From contig MTMO01000039.1 in assembly GCA_002011235.1 (NCBI GenBank), positions 1 to 55,997 on the forward strand: a DNA stretch of 55,997 bases, given 5' to 3'. The notes below the pieces were generated by a model, which saw only the letters and a program-made list of their open reading frames with translations, was not told the origin of the DNA and ran no database searches. This DNA is from Archaeoglobus sp. JdFR-27 (GTDB lineage: Archaea > Halobacteriota > Archaeoglobi > Archaeoglobales > Archaeoglobaceae). The translations under genes and the position numbers were made by a program. This document shows, in pieces, positions 8,043-17,940 of the stretch (within the stretch, counting starts at the first letter, position 1; every line of letters begins with the position of its first letter).

Positions 8043-8573
8043 CTAGCTGAAGATAAGCCTGAAATATCCAACATACGGAATCCTGAACTTGGCTACACCA
8101 ATTATCCAATCTTTTTGAACGGGCTCAGATACATAGGGCTGATCCGGAATCGGATTATGATCTCCTTGAGTGATATATCCATCCTTCGATGCGATATTTT
8201 TGGTTAAATAGATTGAATTGCCCACCCTAACGGGAATGTTATCTCCTTTGTGTACATAAGCTAAAACCCTATGTATTATTGGAGTTCTATTCCCTTTACC
8301 ATTTGGTTTATAAACTATAACGTCTCCATAGTTTCCAAAACTTTTATATCCTTTCTCAACACCTTCAACATAGGTGATAATGCTGACCCTATCTGGACTG
8401 ACCAAGAAAATAACGTCTCCACGATGCATGTTTGGTTCCATACTCCCTGATTCTACCGCAACCATAAATGGCCATGTACCTGTGAGGAGTATTCCGAGGC
8501 CAACGATAACTCCTACAATGATGAGTGTTGAGAGCACATCCTTACCCAGATTGATCAATGAGCTTCTATCCAT
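8043..8573 (-). CDS. Archaeal signal peptidase I (Sec11 type)
   Basis: 176 residues. An N-terminal membrane anchor (about 12-32) precedes the catalytic domain. ESGSMEPNM carries the nucleophile Ser44; IIHRV gives His101, replacing the bacterial lysine as in eukaryotic/archaeal enzymes; TQGDHNPIPDQ supplies the aspartates (D138, D144). It would remove Sec signal peptides at the membrane. It leads a minus-strand operon with the two lysO genes. Confidence 0.92.
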   Translation of the reverse strand: MDRSSLINLGKDVLSTLIIVGVIVGLGILLTGTWPFMVAVESGSMEPNMHRGDVIFLVSPDRVSIITYVEGVEKGYKSFGNYGDVIVYKPNGKGNRTPIIHRVLAYVHKGDNIPVRVGNSIYLTKNIASKDGYITQGDHNPIPDQPYVSEPVQKDWIIGVAKFRIPYVGYFRLIFS

Positions 8574-8684
8574 GTAAATCAGGGAATAGGAAGGGGTAAT
8601 TAAACGTATCGAAAGTTTACACTTTCAGGGTAGGCAAAAACTGTATCTCAGTCTGAATTTATCGTTAAGAAAGGGGAGGTTAAA

Positions 8685-10139
8685 GTGGAAAGAATTGGTT
8701 CGGAGATGAATCTGAATGCAAGAGACATAGTTTCCAAATTTGCTGAAAAGGGACTTAACATCCATCCCGACGCGGTTGAAATTTTAGAGGAGTTGAAAGG
8801 AGGGAATATCGATCACCTCATCGAATATATATCCAGATCCCATGATGGGATAATCGTAACTCCTGAATATGTAAAAAATTTGATTGGAAAATATAAAACC
8901 ATTGAAAGCAAACCACAGATGGAAATCTCTGAAAAATTTGAAATAAAAGTTGAGAGGGATATAACGGGAAACTCATCTTGTGAGGGTGGGATTGAGGATT
9001 TCGTTTTTCATTTTAATTCTAGATTCGAAAAACTATCCAAAATACTAAAAAGAAGAGTTAAATCCATCCCGATAGCAAGTTTAACGAGAATTAGGCCGAA
9101 TGAAGCTGAAATAATTGGGTTGGTTTGTGGAGTAAGGGAAACCTCGAGTGGAAATTATCTAATAGAGTTAGAAGATAAAACCGGCAGGATAAATGTTATC
9201 GCTACCGGTAAACTCAGAGAAGTTGCATCTGAACTTCTCGGAGATGAGGTTATAGCTGTCTCTGGAATTTTGAAAGGTAAAAATCTGATCGCTAATCGTA
9301 TTATTTTCCCAGACATCCCACAAAATGGAAAAAGACCAAACAAGGACTTTGCAATCGTTTTCATCTCGGACATTCACTTTGGCAGCAATGCATTTCTCGA
9401 GGATTCGTGGAATGTTTTTATTCGGTGGTTGAATGGGGAGGTTGGTAATGAATACATGAGGGAGTTGGCAGAGAAGGTGAAATGCGTACTCGTAGCAGGA
9501 GATGTAGTGGATGGAGTTGGAATCTATCCCGATCAGGACAAAGAATTAAGGATAATAGACATCTATGGTCAGTATGAAGAAGCGGCAGAACATTTAGAGA
9601 GTATCCCCAAGAGAATTAAGATCGTTCTTTCTCCAGGAAATCATGATGCTGTTAGACAAGCTGAGCCTCAACCTTCTTTGCCCAACGAATTTGCTTCTCT
9701 CTTTCCCAAAAACGTAATTCATGTTGGGAATCCCGCTTGGGTGGATGTAAGTGGGATAAAGGTTTTGATATACCATGGCAGGAGCTTTGATGACATAATT
9801 TTAAAAATTCCAAGACTTGATTACTCAAACCCGATTGGAGCGATTGAGGAAATTCTAAAAAGAAGACATTTGGTGCCAATCTATGGTGGACGATCCCCCC
9901 TCGCCCCGGAGAAGGATGATATGCTGGTAATAGATGAAATCCCGGATGTAATCCATACTGGCCACATCCATACGTACGGGGCGAAGTTTTATAGAGGGGT
10001 GTTGGCCATCAATTCTTCTGCCTGGCAGGCCCAGACAGAGTTTCAGAAAAAGGTAAATCTGAATCCCATGCCAGGAAACGTTCCCGTATACGGCCCAAAT
10101 GGGAAAATACATAGGTTAAGGTTCTATAAAGGCTCATAA
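8685..10139 (+). CDS. polB: DNA polymerase D small subunit DP1 (3'-5' exonuclease)
   Basis: 484 residues, usual length for DP1. An N-terminal helical region is followed by an OB fold (about 147-210, IIGLVCGVRETSSGNYLIEL) and a calcineurin-like phosphoesterase domain with full metal-site motifs: ISDIHFGS, GDVVDG, GNHDAV, YHGRSFDD and HTGHIHTYG. DP1 proofreads for, and forms the replicative polymerase with, DP2, which is not in this window. The GTG start at 8685 has a strong GGGGAGGT five bases upstream. Confidence 0.95.
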   Translation: MERIGSEMNLNARDIVSKFAEKGLNIHPDAVEILEELKGGNIDHLIEYISRSHDGIIVTPEYVKNLIGKYKTIESKPQMEISEKFEIKVERDITGNSSCEGGIEDFVFHFNSRFEKLSKILKRRVKSIPIASLTRIRPNEAEIIGLVCGVRETSSGNYLIELEDKTGRINVIATGKLREVASELLGDEVIAVSGILKGKNLIANRIIFPDIPQNGKRPNKDFAIVFISDIHFGSNAFLEDSWNVFIRWLNGEVGNEYMRELAEKVKCVLVAGDVVDGVGIYPDQDKELRIIDIYGQYEEAAEHLESIPKRIKIVLSPGNHDAVRQAEPQPSLPNEFASLFPKNVIHVGNPAWVDVSGIKVLIYHGRSFDDIILKIPRLDYSNPIGAIEEILKRRHLVPIYGGRSPLAPEKDDMLVIDEIPDVIHTGHIHTYGAKFYRGVLAINSSAWQAQTEFQKKVNLNPMPGNVPVYGPNGKIHRLRFYKGS

Positions 10140-10251
10140 AACTCATTGGTGATTTTTAACTTAGTTTAAATAGATCTAGGTTTTAATATTTTTAGACATG
10201 ATAATTTTTGGATTTCCCAAACCTTTTTTAATTTTTAATCCACCTTCAACT

Positions 10252-10722
10252 ATGGGATTCACCCATCTTGACGATTCTGGAAAGGTGAAAATGGTTGACA
10301 TCTCTGATAAGCGAGATGTTTTTAGACTTGCAATTGCTGAAGGAAAAATAAAGCTTAAAGAGGAAACAATAAATGCCATAGCTGAAAACAGAATTACTAA
10401 AGGTAACGTTTTTGCAACGGCGATAGTTGCAGCAACACTTGCTGTCAAAAGGACACCTGATCTAATTCCAATGTGCCATCCAATTCCCCTTTCCCTTGTC
10501 GAAATCGATTTTGAGACTTTTGAGAATGAAATTAAGGCTGTTTGCACGGTCAAGTCTACAGGCAAAACGGGTGTTGAAATGGAAGCTCTTGTTGGTGTGA
10601 GCACGGCTTTGCTGACGATCTGGGATATGGTTAAGGCTATGGAAAAGGATGAGAGCGGAAATTATCCTTATACTAAAATCTTCGATGTTAGGGTTGTTCA
10701 GAAGGAGAAGCTAATAAAGTAG
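10252..10722 (+). CDS. moaC: Cyclic pyranopterin monophosphate synthase MoaC
   Basis: 156 residues from the chosen ATG, complete for MoaC. It begins [18 protein letters not shown] and contains MCHPIPLS and [14 protein letters not shown], which line the active site. It acts in molybdopterin/tungstopterin cofactor synthesis after MoaA. The frame is open upstream to 10198, but those 18 residues are not family-like. A TATA-like T/A-rich box about 20-25 bases before 10252 fits a leaderless start. Confidence 0.94.
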   Translation: MGFTHLDDSGKVKMVDISDKRDVFRLAIAEGKIKLKEETINAIAENRITKGNVFATAIVAATLAVKRTPDLIPMCHPIPLSLVEIDFETFENEIKAVCTVKSTGKTGVEMEALVGVSTALLTIWDMVKAMEKDESGNYPYTKIFDVRVVQKEKLIK

Positions 10723-10750
10723 CATAGGAGTATTAAAATAAGTTGATAAA

Positions 10751-12136
10751 ATGACCGGAGAAATCAAAAATAAACTTGAAAAAATTTCAAAAATTCTTTC
10801 AGAGAGTGGAATAGAAGTTTACAGCGCTAAAGAGCTTAAATCCTACCTCTACGATGAAACTCCTCCGTCCTTGGGATTAAAACCCACAGAGAACGTTCTG
10901 ATTACAAAGCCCAGAAACACAAATGAAGTTTCTAAAATAATGAAAATCGCAAGCAGAGAGCGAATTCCTGTTTTTGTAAGGGGAGGAGGTACTGGATTGA
11001 GCGGTGGAGCAGTTCCTACTGCTGAGGGGTTAATTCTTTCCACTGAAAAAATGAAGAAGATGGAGATCGATGTTGAAAATTTCTGTGCTGTATGTGGGGC
11101 TGGGATAACGCTTAGAGAGTTAATTATGAATGCTGAGGCAAGCGGTTTGAGCTTTTCACCTCATCCAGGGGATGAAACAGCAACTGTTGGAGGGATGGTT
11201 TCTACAAATGCTGGCGGTGTTAGAGCGATGAAGTACGGGGTGATGAGGAACTATGTTCTCGGATTGGAAGCAGTCCTTCCCAACGGAGATATCATAAAGC
11301 TCGGTGGGAAGCTTATAAAAAATAACGCTGGCTATAATATGATGCATCTCCTAATCGGGAGTGAAGGGACTCTCGCCGTGGTTACGGAGGTAGTCTTACG
11401 TTTACTTCCTCCTTTTCGAAAAACAGCTACAATTGCCGTCCCTTTCAAAACGATTGAAGGGGCGATAGAGGCTGTTGTTGAAATACTGAGGAATGGGACA
11501 ATTCCGCTAGCCCTTGAATACATTGAAAGGGAGGCTTTAGAGATTGGAGAGAAAGTTAGCGGGAAGAGGTGGCCCCCCAAGGATGAGGCGAACCTGATGG
11601 TAATAATCGAAGGTAGAAATGAGGATGAGCTGGTTGAGGTAGCTGAAAAAATCGAGGAAATCTGTATTGGAAAGGGTGCAAGCAACGCCTTTATTGCCTT
11701 AGGATATAAGGAGCAGAGAGATCTGCTGGAGGTAAGGAGCCTCATATATGAGGGAATGAAGGAGAAGGTAATCGAGGTTCTTGATGTAAGCGTCCCTCCA
11801 GCTCAGATTCCAGAATACGTTAAGAGGTGTAATTCAGTAGCAGAAAAAATGGGATTCAAGGTTGTGAACTATGGGCATGCGGGAGATGGAAACATCCACC
11901 AGCATCCGCTGAAAACAGAAGGATGGGAAGAAAAGTACGAAGAGCTGAAAAAAACCTTCTTCAGGATTGCAAGAGAGCTCGGTGGGAGCATAACAGGGGA
12001 GCATGGGGTTGGAATTGTGAAGAAAAAAGATTTGAAGGAACATCTGTCAAAAGCAGAATATGAACTTCTTCAGAAGATCAAGAGAGCCTTCGACCCTGAC
12101 GGAATTCTTAATCCGGGAAAGGTTGTGGATCTGTAG
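10751..12136 (+). CDS. FAD-linked dehydrogenase, GlcD/D-lactate dehydrogenase type
   Basis: 461 residues. The FAD-binding PCMH domain shows [33 protein letters not shown] and [17 protein letters not shown]. The C-terminal cap has [12 protein letters not shown] and [10 protein letters not shown], with the histidines that bind substrate carboxylate and metal. The family oxidises D-lactate, glycolate or 2-hydroxyglutarate; the acceptor and substrate are not clear. It lies 28 bases after moaC and 14 before the helicase gene. Confidence 0.9.
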   Translation: MTGEIKNKLEKISKILSESGIEVYSAKELKSYLYDETPPSLGLKPTENVLITKPRNTNEVSKIMKIASRERIPVFVRGGGTGLSGGAVPTAEGLILSTEKMKKMEIDVENFCAVCGAGITLRELIMNAEASGLSFSPHPGDETATVGGMVSTNAGGVRAMKYGVMRNYVLGLEAVLPNGDIIKLGGKLIKNNAGYNMMHLLIGSEGTLAVVTEVVLRLLPPFRKTATIAVPFKTIEGAIEAVVEILRNGTIPLALEYIEREALEIGEKVSGKRWPPKDEANLMVIIEGRNEDELVEVAEKIEEICIGKGASNAFIALGYKEQRDLLEVRSLIYEGMKEKVIEVLDVSVPPAQIPEYVKRCNSVAEKMGFKVVNYGHAGDGNIHQHPLKTEGWEEKYEELKKTFFRIARELGGSITGEHGVGIVKKKDLKEHLSKAEYELLQKIKRAFDPDGILNPGKVVDL

Positions 12137-12150
12137 CTGGAGGAGATAAG

Positions 12151-13485
12151 ATGTTTGTGGAAATAGAGTACGAGGGAGGTACGCTTACTATAAAAGGAGA
12201 TGCTCATGTCCCTTTCGGTACATATGATGAGAGAAAGCGATGCTATAGAGTTCTTGCGTACAAATATAGAGATCTGATCGATTATCTCGATCTTTCGGGG
12301 ATAGATTACGAGGAGAAGGTATTCGATCTTCCACCAATACCATTCTTCGAAGCGGATTTCGAACTGAGGGATTATCAGGAAGAAGCGGTGAGGAGGTGGA
12401 TGGTTGATCGTAGAGGCGTTGTGGTACTTCCCACTGGCGCGGGAAAAACCTTCGTAGCTATGGAGATCATCAGAGAGCTTAATGTTCCCACGCTCATTGT
12501 CGTCCCCACTCTCGATCTGGTGGATCAATGGATCGAAAGGCTCTCGGTTTTTGGGGAGGTTGCAGAATTCTCTGGAAGGAGCAAGGAAATCAAGGCAATC
12601 ACGGTATCAACCTATGATTCAGCATACATAAACGCTGAAAATTTCGGCAATAAATTCCTCTTAATTGTTTTCGATGAAGTTCATCACCTTCCATCTGAAA
12701 GCTTCCGAACGATTGCCGAGATGAGTGCAGCACCTTACAGACTCGGCCTTACAGCAACGATGGAGAGGGATGACAGACTTCATGAAAAACTTCCAGAATT
12801 AGTTGGGGGCAAGGTTTTCGAGCTGAAGCCAGATGACATAGCTGGAAAACACCTTGCCCCCTACTCTATAAGGAGGATTATTGTTCCATTGGATGAGAGA
12901 GAAAAAAGAGCTTATGAGGTGAAATCAAAGATCTTCAAGGATTATGTAAGAAAGAAAGGGCTGAAATTCTCGAATCCTGAAGACTTCAGGAGAATCGTTA
13001 TGCGCACGGGCTATGACAGCGATGCTTATGAGGCGCTTAAATCATGGGATGAAGCCAGGAAAATAGCTTATAACTCAAAAAACAAACTTAAAGTGCTAAA
13101 AAAGATATTGGAAAGGCATAGAGGTGAGAAGATAATAATTTTCACCCGCCACAACGATCTCGTGTATGCGATATCAAAGCTCTTTCTGATACCGGCCATA
13201 ACCTATCGAACCGATCAGAAGGAGAGGAAAGAAATATTCAAGTACTTCAGAAGAGGGCTTTACAGAGCCATTGTTAGCAGTCAGGTTCTGGATGAAGGAA
13301 TAGATGTTCCAGATGCAAATGTTGGAATTATAATGAGCGGAACAGGCAGTTCAAGAGAGTATATTCAGAGACTGGGAAGGATTTTGAGACCATCTGGAAA
13401 GAAAGCGATTCTTTACGAGCTGGTTTCAGCAGAGACTTCAGAGATAAGAACCTCATCGCGAAGGAGGAGAAAACTGAAAGAGTGA
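12151..13485 (+). CDS. xpb: XPB-type superfamily 2 DNA helicase
   Basis: 444 residues. An N-terminal damage-recognition-like domain (1-75) precedes two RecA-like domains: Walker [15 protein letters not shown] box, [10 protein letters not shown] (motif III with an ERD element resembling the XPB RED motif), and motif [13 protein letters not shown]. Archaeal XPB works with the nuclease Bax1 in repair-type DNA unwinding, and bax1 follows 102 bases downstream. The RBS GGAGGAGATAAG precedes the ATG. Confidence 0.93.
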   Translation: MFVEIEYEGGTLTIKGDAHVPFGTYDERKRCYRVLAYKYRDLIDYLDLSGIDYEEKVFDLPPIPFFEADFELRDYQEEAVRRWMVDRRGVVVLPTGAGKTFVAMEIIRELNVPTLIVVPTLDLVDQWIERLSVFGEVAEFSGRSKEIKAITVSTYDSAYINAENFGNKFLLIVFDEVHHLPSESFRTIAEMSAAPYRLGLTATMERDDRLHEKLPELVGGKVFELKPDDIAGKHLAPYSIRRIIVPLDEREKRAYEVKSKIFKDYVRKKGLKFSNPEDFRRIVMRTGYDSDAYEALKSWDEARKIAYNSKNKLKVLKKILERHRGEKIIIFTRHNDLVYAISKLFLIPAITYRTDQKERKEIFKYFRRGLYRAIVSSQVLDEGIDVPDANVGIIMSGTGSSREYIQRLGRILRPSGKKAILYELVSAETSEIRTSSRRRRKLKE

Positions 13486-13587
13486 AACTGAACTGTGAAA
13501 TAGTGAGATAATTTTTTAGTATAGATCTAAAATTGCTCTTTTTTAAAACCCATTACATTAATAAAGTATCGATCACAACTTTCTTAC

Positions 13588-15066
13588 GTGCTTCCAAAGG
13601 AATTTCTTGAAGTCAGAAAATACAAAGGAAAGATTTTTCCAAAGTTTCTCACGCTTAACGACTTGGAAATCACTGAAAAAGTGCTTAATATCTATAGGAA
13701 AAGTCTTGGAGACAAATTAAAGGTTGCAAGGAAAGAATTGAGACAGATGGAAACATCGAAGAATTACAGAAGGCTCAGAGGGCTTGCAAGGATAATCGAA
13801 AATAACATTCACTATAAAAGTTCAACCCCTTTAATTCCTTATGAAGTAAGAAAATTCCTCTTCTCAAAAGGATTCGTCACAACAAAAGATGAGAGACAAA
13901 GGACAATTCAAGAAGCCTCAGAAAAGTTCGACTCAACCATAGAGGAAATTGAAAACTCAATTTATGCAGATCTTGAAGAAGAAAGTCTTATTGAAGAAAT
14001 AAGAATCAGAACTCCAGAAGAGCTTTTAAGGAAGTATAATCTTTCTCTCCTCCAAACATCCCTTTTTAACTCTCTCAGGATGAGCTTCTGGTCGGAGAGT
14101 GAGCACAAAAGAATATTCTGGGCGATAAAACGTCTAGGCTTGATGTATGAGGTTGGAGAGGGCGAGATCACGCTAACTGGGCCAGCATCAATTCTTAAGC
14201 AAACTAGAAAATATGGCACGAGTTTTGCAAAGATAGTACCTTTTATAGTCTCCTCGCCAGAATGGTGGATCAAGGCTGAGGTAGTTGATGAGTACTCAGG
14301 AAAGATATACAGAATGGATGTTTCAAGTTCAAGGACTTCGAGCAGTTCAAGCGAATATATTCCTTTTCCAGAAAAATCAGAGGTTATCGAGTTCGATTCA
14401 TCGCTGGAGGAAGAGCTTTACACGAGGTTAAAAGCTTCACGACCTGATATAGAAATCCAGAGAGAACCAAGAGTTATTAAAGCAGGGGATTATGCATTCA
14501 TACCTGATTTTAGGCTTAGGAAGGGAGATAAAGAGGTTTATATAGAAATCGCCGGTTTCTGGACTGAAGATTATCTAAAAAAGAAGGCTGAGAAGATAAA
14601 GAAAGCCGACGTACCGCTGATCGTAATTGGAAAAGAGGAGTTAACGGAGGTAGCCCCATTTGTGGTCTCCTTTGAGAGGAAGCTTCCCTATATAAAGATT
14701 CTGAAGCTTGTGAATAGTTATTTTGAAGAAAAGGAATACGATTCAGATTTAGAAATGGCCTTGAAGGAAGTACAAAAGACGAAAGCTCTGAATGTTATCA
14801 ACTTAGCAAAAAAATATGGTGTTGAAGTAACCGAAATCCAAAAGAAAATCAGGGAGTCGTTTGGGTCAAAAATATCAGTTGAAAACTGGTTGTTCGATAG
14901 AAAGTATGTAGAGGATATAAAAAAGAAACTGGATGAGAATTCTGATATGGAAACCTTGCTTGAAAAAGATGGAATCGATGTTCTGTTGGATTTTCTAGGT
15001 TATAAGATCATCTGGGAAGGAATTACAGCTGCTAGGATCGTAAAAAAACGTGAAAATATGAAGTAA
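13588..15066 (+). CDS. bax1: Bax1 nuclease (DUF790), XPB partner
   Basis: 492 residues. Start GTG, read as MLPKEFLEVRKYKG. The C-terminal half carries a PD-(D/E)XK nuclease core: YAFIPDFRLRKGDKEVYIEI with the catalytic D and E-x-I, then AGFWTEDYLKKKAEK. Bax1 binds XPB and cuts bubble or 3'-overhang DNA near the duplex junction. The large N-terminal part is the XPB-binding region by family knowledge. Gene order xpb-bax1 is conserved in archaea. Confidence 0.92.
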   Translation: MLPKEFLEVRKYKGKIFPKFLTLNDLEITEKVLNIYRKSLGDKLKVARKELRQMETSKNYRRLRGLARIIENNIHYKSSTPLIPYEVRKFLFSKGFVTTKDERQRTIQEASEKFDSTIEEIENSIYADLEEESLIEEIRIRTPEELLRKYNLSLLQTSLFNSLRMSFWSESEHKRIFWAIKRLGLMYEVGEGEITLTGPASILKQTRKYGTSFAKIVPFIVSSPEWWIKAEVVDEYSGKIYRMDVSSSRTSSSSSEYIPFPEKSEVIEFDSSLEEELYTRLKASRPDIEIQREPRVIKAGDYAFIPDFRLRKGDKEVYIEIAGFWTEDYLKKKAEKIKKADVPLIVIGKEELTEVAPFVVSFERKLPYIKILKLVNSYFEEKEYDSDLEMALKEVQKTKALNVINLAKKYGVEVTEIQKKIRESFGSKISVENWLFDRKYVEDIKKKLDENSDMETLLEKDGIDVLLDFLGYKIIWEGITAARIVKKRENMK

Positions 15067-15152
15067 AGGAGATGAAGTGTTGGGATGCTGGAGACAAATA
15101 CTACCTCTTTGAAATAGATTCTCTCTGAAAGTAGGACCAAGGTTTTGATTTC

Positions 15153-15806
15153 ATGTCCAAACCACATAGAATAGACAAAAATAGTCTTAAACGACTTGTC
15201 GAAGCGAGAGTGTATGATAAGATAGCTTCTGCTGAGGGAAAAAAGAGGACAGCTACAACTCTTATTTCCTTTCTTTACGAATCAGAACCTTTTGTTTTTT
15301 ACGCTGCCGAGGCTCTTGGAATAATCTGTGGTGTGATTGAGAGAGAAGGTGAAGCTGAGTTCGTTAGAAAAATTCTAAGGAGATTGTTCTGGCATCTGAG
15401 GGATGAATCTGGGGCTTACTGCAGAGGAGCACCTCTTGCAATTGGTGAGATCGGTAGAAACGCTCCTGTTGCCTTTAAAGGATTCAAAAACATCTTACTC
15501 TCCCTTCTCAGGAACGAAGAGGTTGAATTGAAGTATGTGATATATGGAATAGGGAGAGATGCTGAGAATATGAGAGATGCCCATCCAGATCCAGTTGGGG
15601 AGCTGATGCCCTTTCTCGAGCATTGGAATGTGGTGATAAGAGGCTACACGCTGATAACATTATGTGCGCTGAAAGCTAGCATCCCCGGAGATAAAATTGA
15701 AATCGGAAACGATGAAGAATTTGAGATGTATTTTGAAGGGGAGATTGTTAAACTCCGTTTTAGTGACCTCATTGACCGCTTTTCTGGCTGTTTAGGTGGT
15801 AACTAA
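15153..15806 (+). CDS. DVU0298-family HEAT-like repeat protein
   Basis: 217 residues, nearly all helical, with HEAT-like repeats. The central stretch LFWHLRDESGAYCRGAPLAI then GEIGRNAP is the hallmark I recall of the DVU0298 family, named for a sulfate-reducer protein. No catalytic motif is visible. In other organisms the family co-occurs with sulfate reduction, so a helper role in that metabolism is possible but unproven. It stands alone between bax1 and pepQ. Confidence 0.7.
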   Translation: MSKPHRIDKNSLKRLVEARVYDKIASAEGKKRTATTLISFLYESEPFVFYAAEALGIICGVIEREGEAEFVRKILRRLFWHLRDESGAYCRGAPLAIGEIGRNAPVAFKGFKNILLSLLRNEEVELKYVIYGIGRDAENMRDAHPDPVGELMPFLEHWNVVIRGYTLITLCALKASIPGDKIEIGNDEEFEMYFEGEIVKLRFSDLIDRFSGCLGGN

Positions 15807-15921
15807 CCTTTTGAGTTTAATATCTCTGACCTAAATTTAGATGTTGGAGCGGGTAGTACCGAATACTAAATCTCAATTCCCTAGACCTCAAAATCAAAAA
15901 AGCTTTAAGAATCAAAAACTA

Positions 15922-17040
15922 ATGAAAAGCATGATTCCTGAGATTCTCAGGCAGCATGATGCTCAGTTTTTTGTAATCTATGCTTCCAGCAAGAATGCGA
16001 ACTTTTTCTATGCCACGGGCTTCAAAATTCCAGATCCGGCCTTTTATATTATAGGCGACGATGGAACCGATTTGCTTGTTGTTCATGAGATGGAGAAAAG
16101 GAGGGCTGAAAGAGAGAGCAAGGTAAAGGAAATCGCATCCCTTAAAGATCTGGGCTTTTATGAATTGCTGAAAGAAAAGAAAAACCCCTCTGATGCCTTA
16201 TGCCAAACCCTTTTCGAGCTTATAAGAACCCATGGGGGAAGGAAAATTCTCATTCCTCCGGACTTTCCATCATTCCTTTCCTTTTACCTCAAAGAAAGAA
16301 TGGATGTGGAGGTAGTTAAAAACCCGTTTTCGAAACTGAGGGTAGTAAAAAGAAGAGAAGAGGTGGAGGAAATAAAGAGGACAAGTGACGCGATAATAAA
16401 ATCCTTTGAGCACGCTTTAAAGATACTAAGAAAAGCAAAGACTTGTGAGGAGGTAAGAAACGAGATCGAACTCTTCCTTTTCAAGGAAGGCTTTATTGCT
16501 GAGGATACGATTGTCTCTAGTGGTTTGCTCAGCGCTGACCCCCACGATATAGGGAGGGGAAAAATAGAAGATCATGTGATCATTGACATCTTTCCGAGAA
16601 GCAAAGAAAGCGGATACTACTCAGACTTTACTCGAACCGTTCTGCTGAAAAAAAATCATGAAATCGAGGAGATGTTGGAGGCGGTTACAGAGGCAAAAAA
16701 TACTGCGATTTCAAAAATCAGGGATGGGATTGTTGCAAAGGAAATCCATTATACCGTTTGCGAAGTTCTTGAAGAGAGGGGATATAAAACTATCAGGAGT
16801 AAGAGCAGCGAAGGCCTCATCCATTCAACAGGGCATGGTGTAGGGCTTGAAGTCCATGAAGAGCCAAAAATCTTCGAAAACGAGGATGTGATAAAGAAGG
16901 GAATGGTTTTTACCATAGAGCCAGGACTTTACTACCGCAAAGTCGGTGGCGTCAGGGTTGAGGATACCATCGTTGTTAAGGCTAAGGGATGTGAAATTCT
17001 AACGAAGTACAACGATTATATAACCCTTTATTCAAGTTGA
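15922..17040 (+). CDS. pepQ: Xaa-Pro dipeptidase/aminopeptidase (M24B)
   Basis: 372 residues from the chosen ATG. A creatinase-like N-terminal domain is followed by the pita-bread fold with the five metal ligands: the aspartates of DIFPRS/YYSDFTRTV, the His of STGHGVGLEVHEEP, the Glu of TIEPGLY and the Glu of VRVEDT. It releases amino acids from X-Pro peptides. The frame is open from an ATG at 15841, which would be leaderless behind a TTTAATAT box, but its 27 extra Asn/Gln-rich residues are not family-like. A third option is the ATG at 15931. Confidence 0.88.
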   Translation: MKSMIPEILRQHDAQFFVIYASSKNANFFYATGFKIPDPAFYIIGDDGTDLLVVHEMEKRRAERESKVKEIASLKDLGFYELLKEKKNPSDALCQTLFELIRTHGGRKILIPPDFPSFLSFYLKERMDVEVVKNPFSKLRVVKRREEVEEIKRTSDAIIKSFEHALKILRKAKTCEEVRNEIELFLFKEGFIAEDTIVSSGLLSADPHDIGRGKIEDHVIIDIFPRSKESGYYSDFTRTVLLKKNHEIEEMLEAVTEAKNTAISKIRDGIVAKEIHYTVCEVLEERGYKTIRSKSSEGLIHSTGHGVGLEVHEEPKIFENEDVIKKGMVFTIEPGLYYRKVGGVRVEDTIVVKAKGCEILTKYNDYITLYSS

Positions 17041-17048
17041 GGTTGGAA

Positions 17049-17891
17049 ATGACAATCAACGAATACGTGTTTTTGCCTCTAATTGCTTTTCTTATCTCTC
17101 TCTTCACATCCCAAGCTGGGGTCTCGGGGGCTTTTTTGATTCTTCCCTTCCAGGTCAGCGTTTTAGGTTTTGCGACCCCCTCTGTTAGTTCTACAAATCT
17201 TCTTTACAACGTTGTTTCAATTCCAAGTGGAGTTTATGGCTACATAAGGGAGAAGAGATTCATTATGCCACTTACAGCAACGATTATCGCTGGTACGCTT
17301 CCAGGGGTTTTTATTGGTGCAAACATAAGGATAAACTACCTCCCAGATCCCAAATCTTTCAAGCTATTTGCTGGATTCGTTTTATTTTATCTTGGATTAA
17401 GGCTTATCACCACTAGAAAAAGACTCGATAGATTTGATAGAAATTTAGTACATGACTTTAGTGTAAGGGTTATTGAAAAGGGGATCAGAAGGGTATCCTA
17501 CGAATTCCTTGGGCAGAAGTACTCCTATTCAGTTCCCCTACTCTTTGTTGTATCGCTCGTTATTGGAATCGTAAGCGGAACTTATGGGGTTGGTGGAGGA
17601 GCCTTTGTTGCACCTTTTCTCATATCGGTTCTGGGCTTACCTGCTTACACGATTGCCGGCTCAACCCTCTTCGCAACCTTTCTGACATCGATTTTTGGCA
17701 CCTTTTATTATTCAGCTTTAGGTTTCCCCCCAAATCTATCTTATGGGATTCTTCTGGGCATAGGTGGGATGATTGGAATGTATGCAGGTTCCAGACTACA
17801 GAAATTTATGCCGGAAAAGGTAATAAGGTTAATTCTGGGGATTCTAATTATTGTTCTCTCTTTACATTATATTTCTCAATACTTTATATGA
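17049..17891 (+). CDS. TauE/SafE-type (DUF81) anion exporter
   Basis: 280 residues with about eight membrane helices in two repeats. The repeated motif is seen as TSQAGVSGAFLILPF near the start and SGTYGVGGGAFVAPFL in the middle. Family members export sulfite, sulfoacetate or similar anions, which would make sense in an organism handling sulfite, but the substrate is unknown. The ATG at 17049 has GAGG six bases upstream; a TTG at 17037 overlapping the pepQ stop is less likely. Confidence 0.88.
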   Translation: MTINEYVFLPLIAFLISLFTSQAGVSGAFLILPFQVSVLGFATPSVSSTNLLYNVVSIPSGVYGYIREKRFIMPLTATIIAGTLPGVFIGANIRINYLPDPKSFKLFAGFVLFYLGLRLITTRKRLDRFDRNLVHDFSVRVIEKGIRRVSYEFLGQKYSYSVPLLFVVSLVIGIVSGTYGVGGGAFVAPFLISVLGLPAYTIAGSTLFATFLTSIFGTFYYSALGFPPNLSYGILLGIGGMIGMYAGSRLQKFMPEKVIRLILGILIIVLSLHYISQYFI

Positions 17892-17940
17892 GCACTTTAT
17901 GTGAGTTACATTTTTAAACTTCCGGAAGGATTTCAGAAGC

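Noticed and set aside
10198-10251. Upstream extension of moaC to an earlier ATG
   Set aside because: The 18 residues are not like MoaC N-termini and the TATA-like box falls inside them.
15069-15128. Possible C/D-box sRNA after bax1 (GATGA ... CTCTGA, about 60 nt)
   Set aside because: The C box is imperfect (GAGATGA), and no D'/C' pair is convincing; no guide target could be checked.
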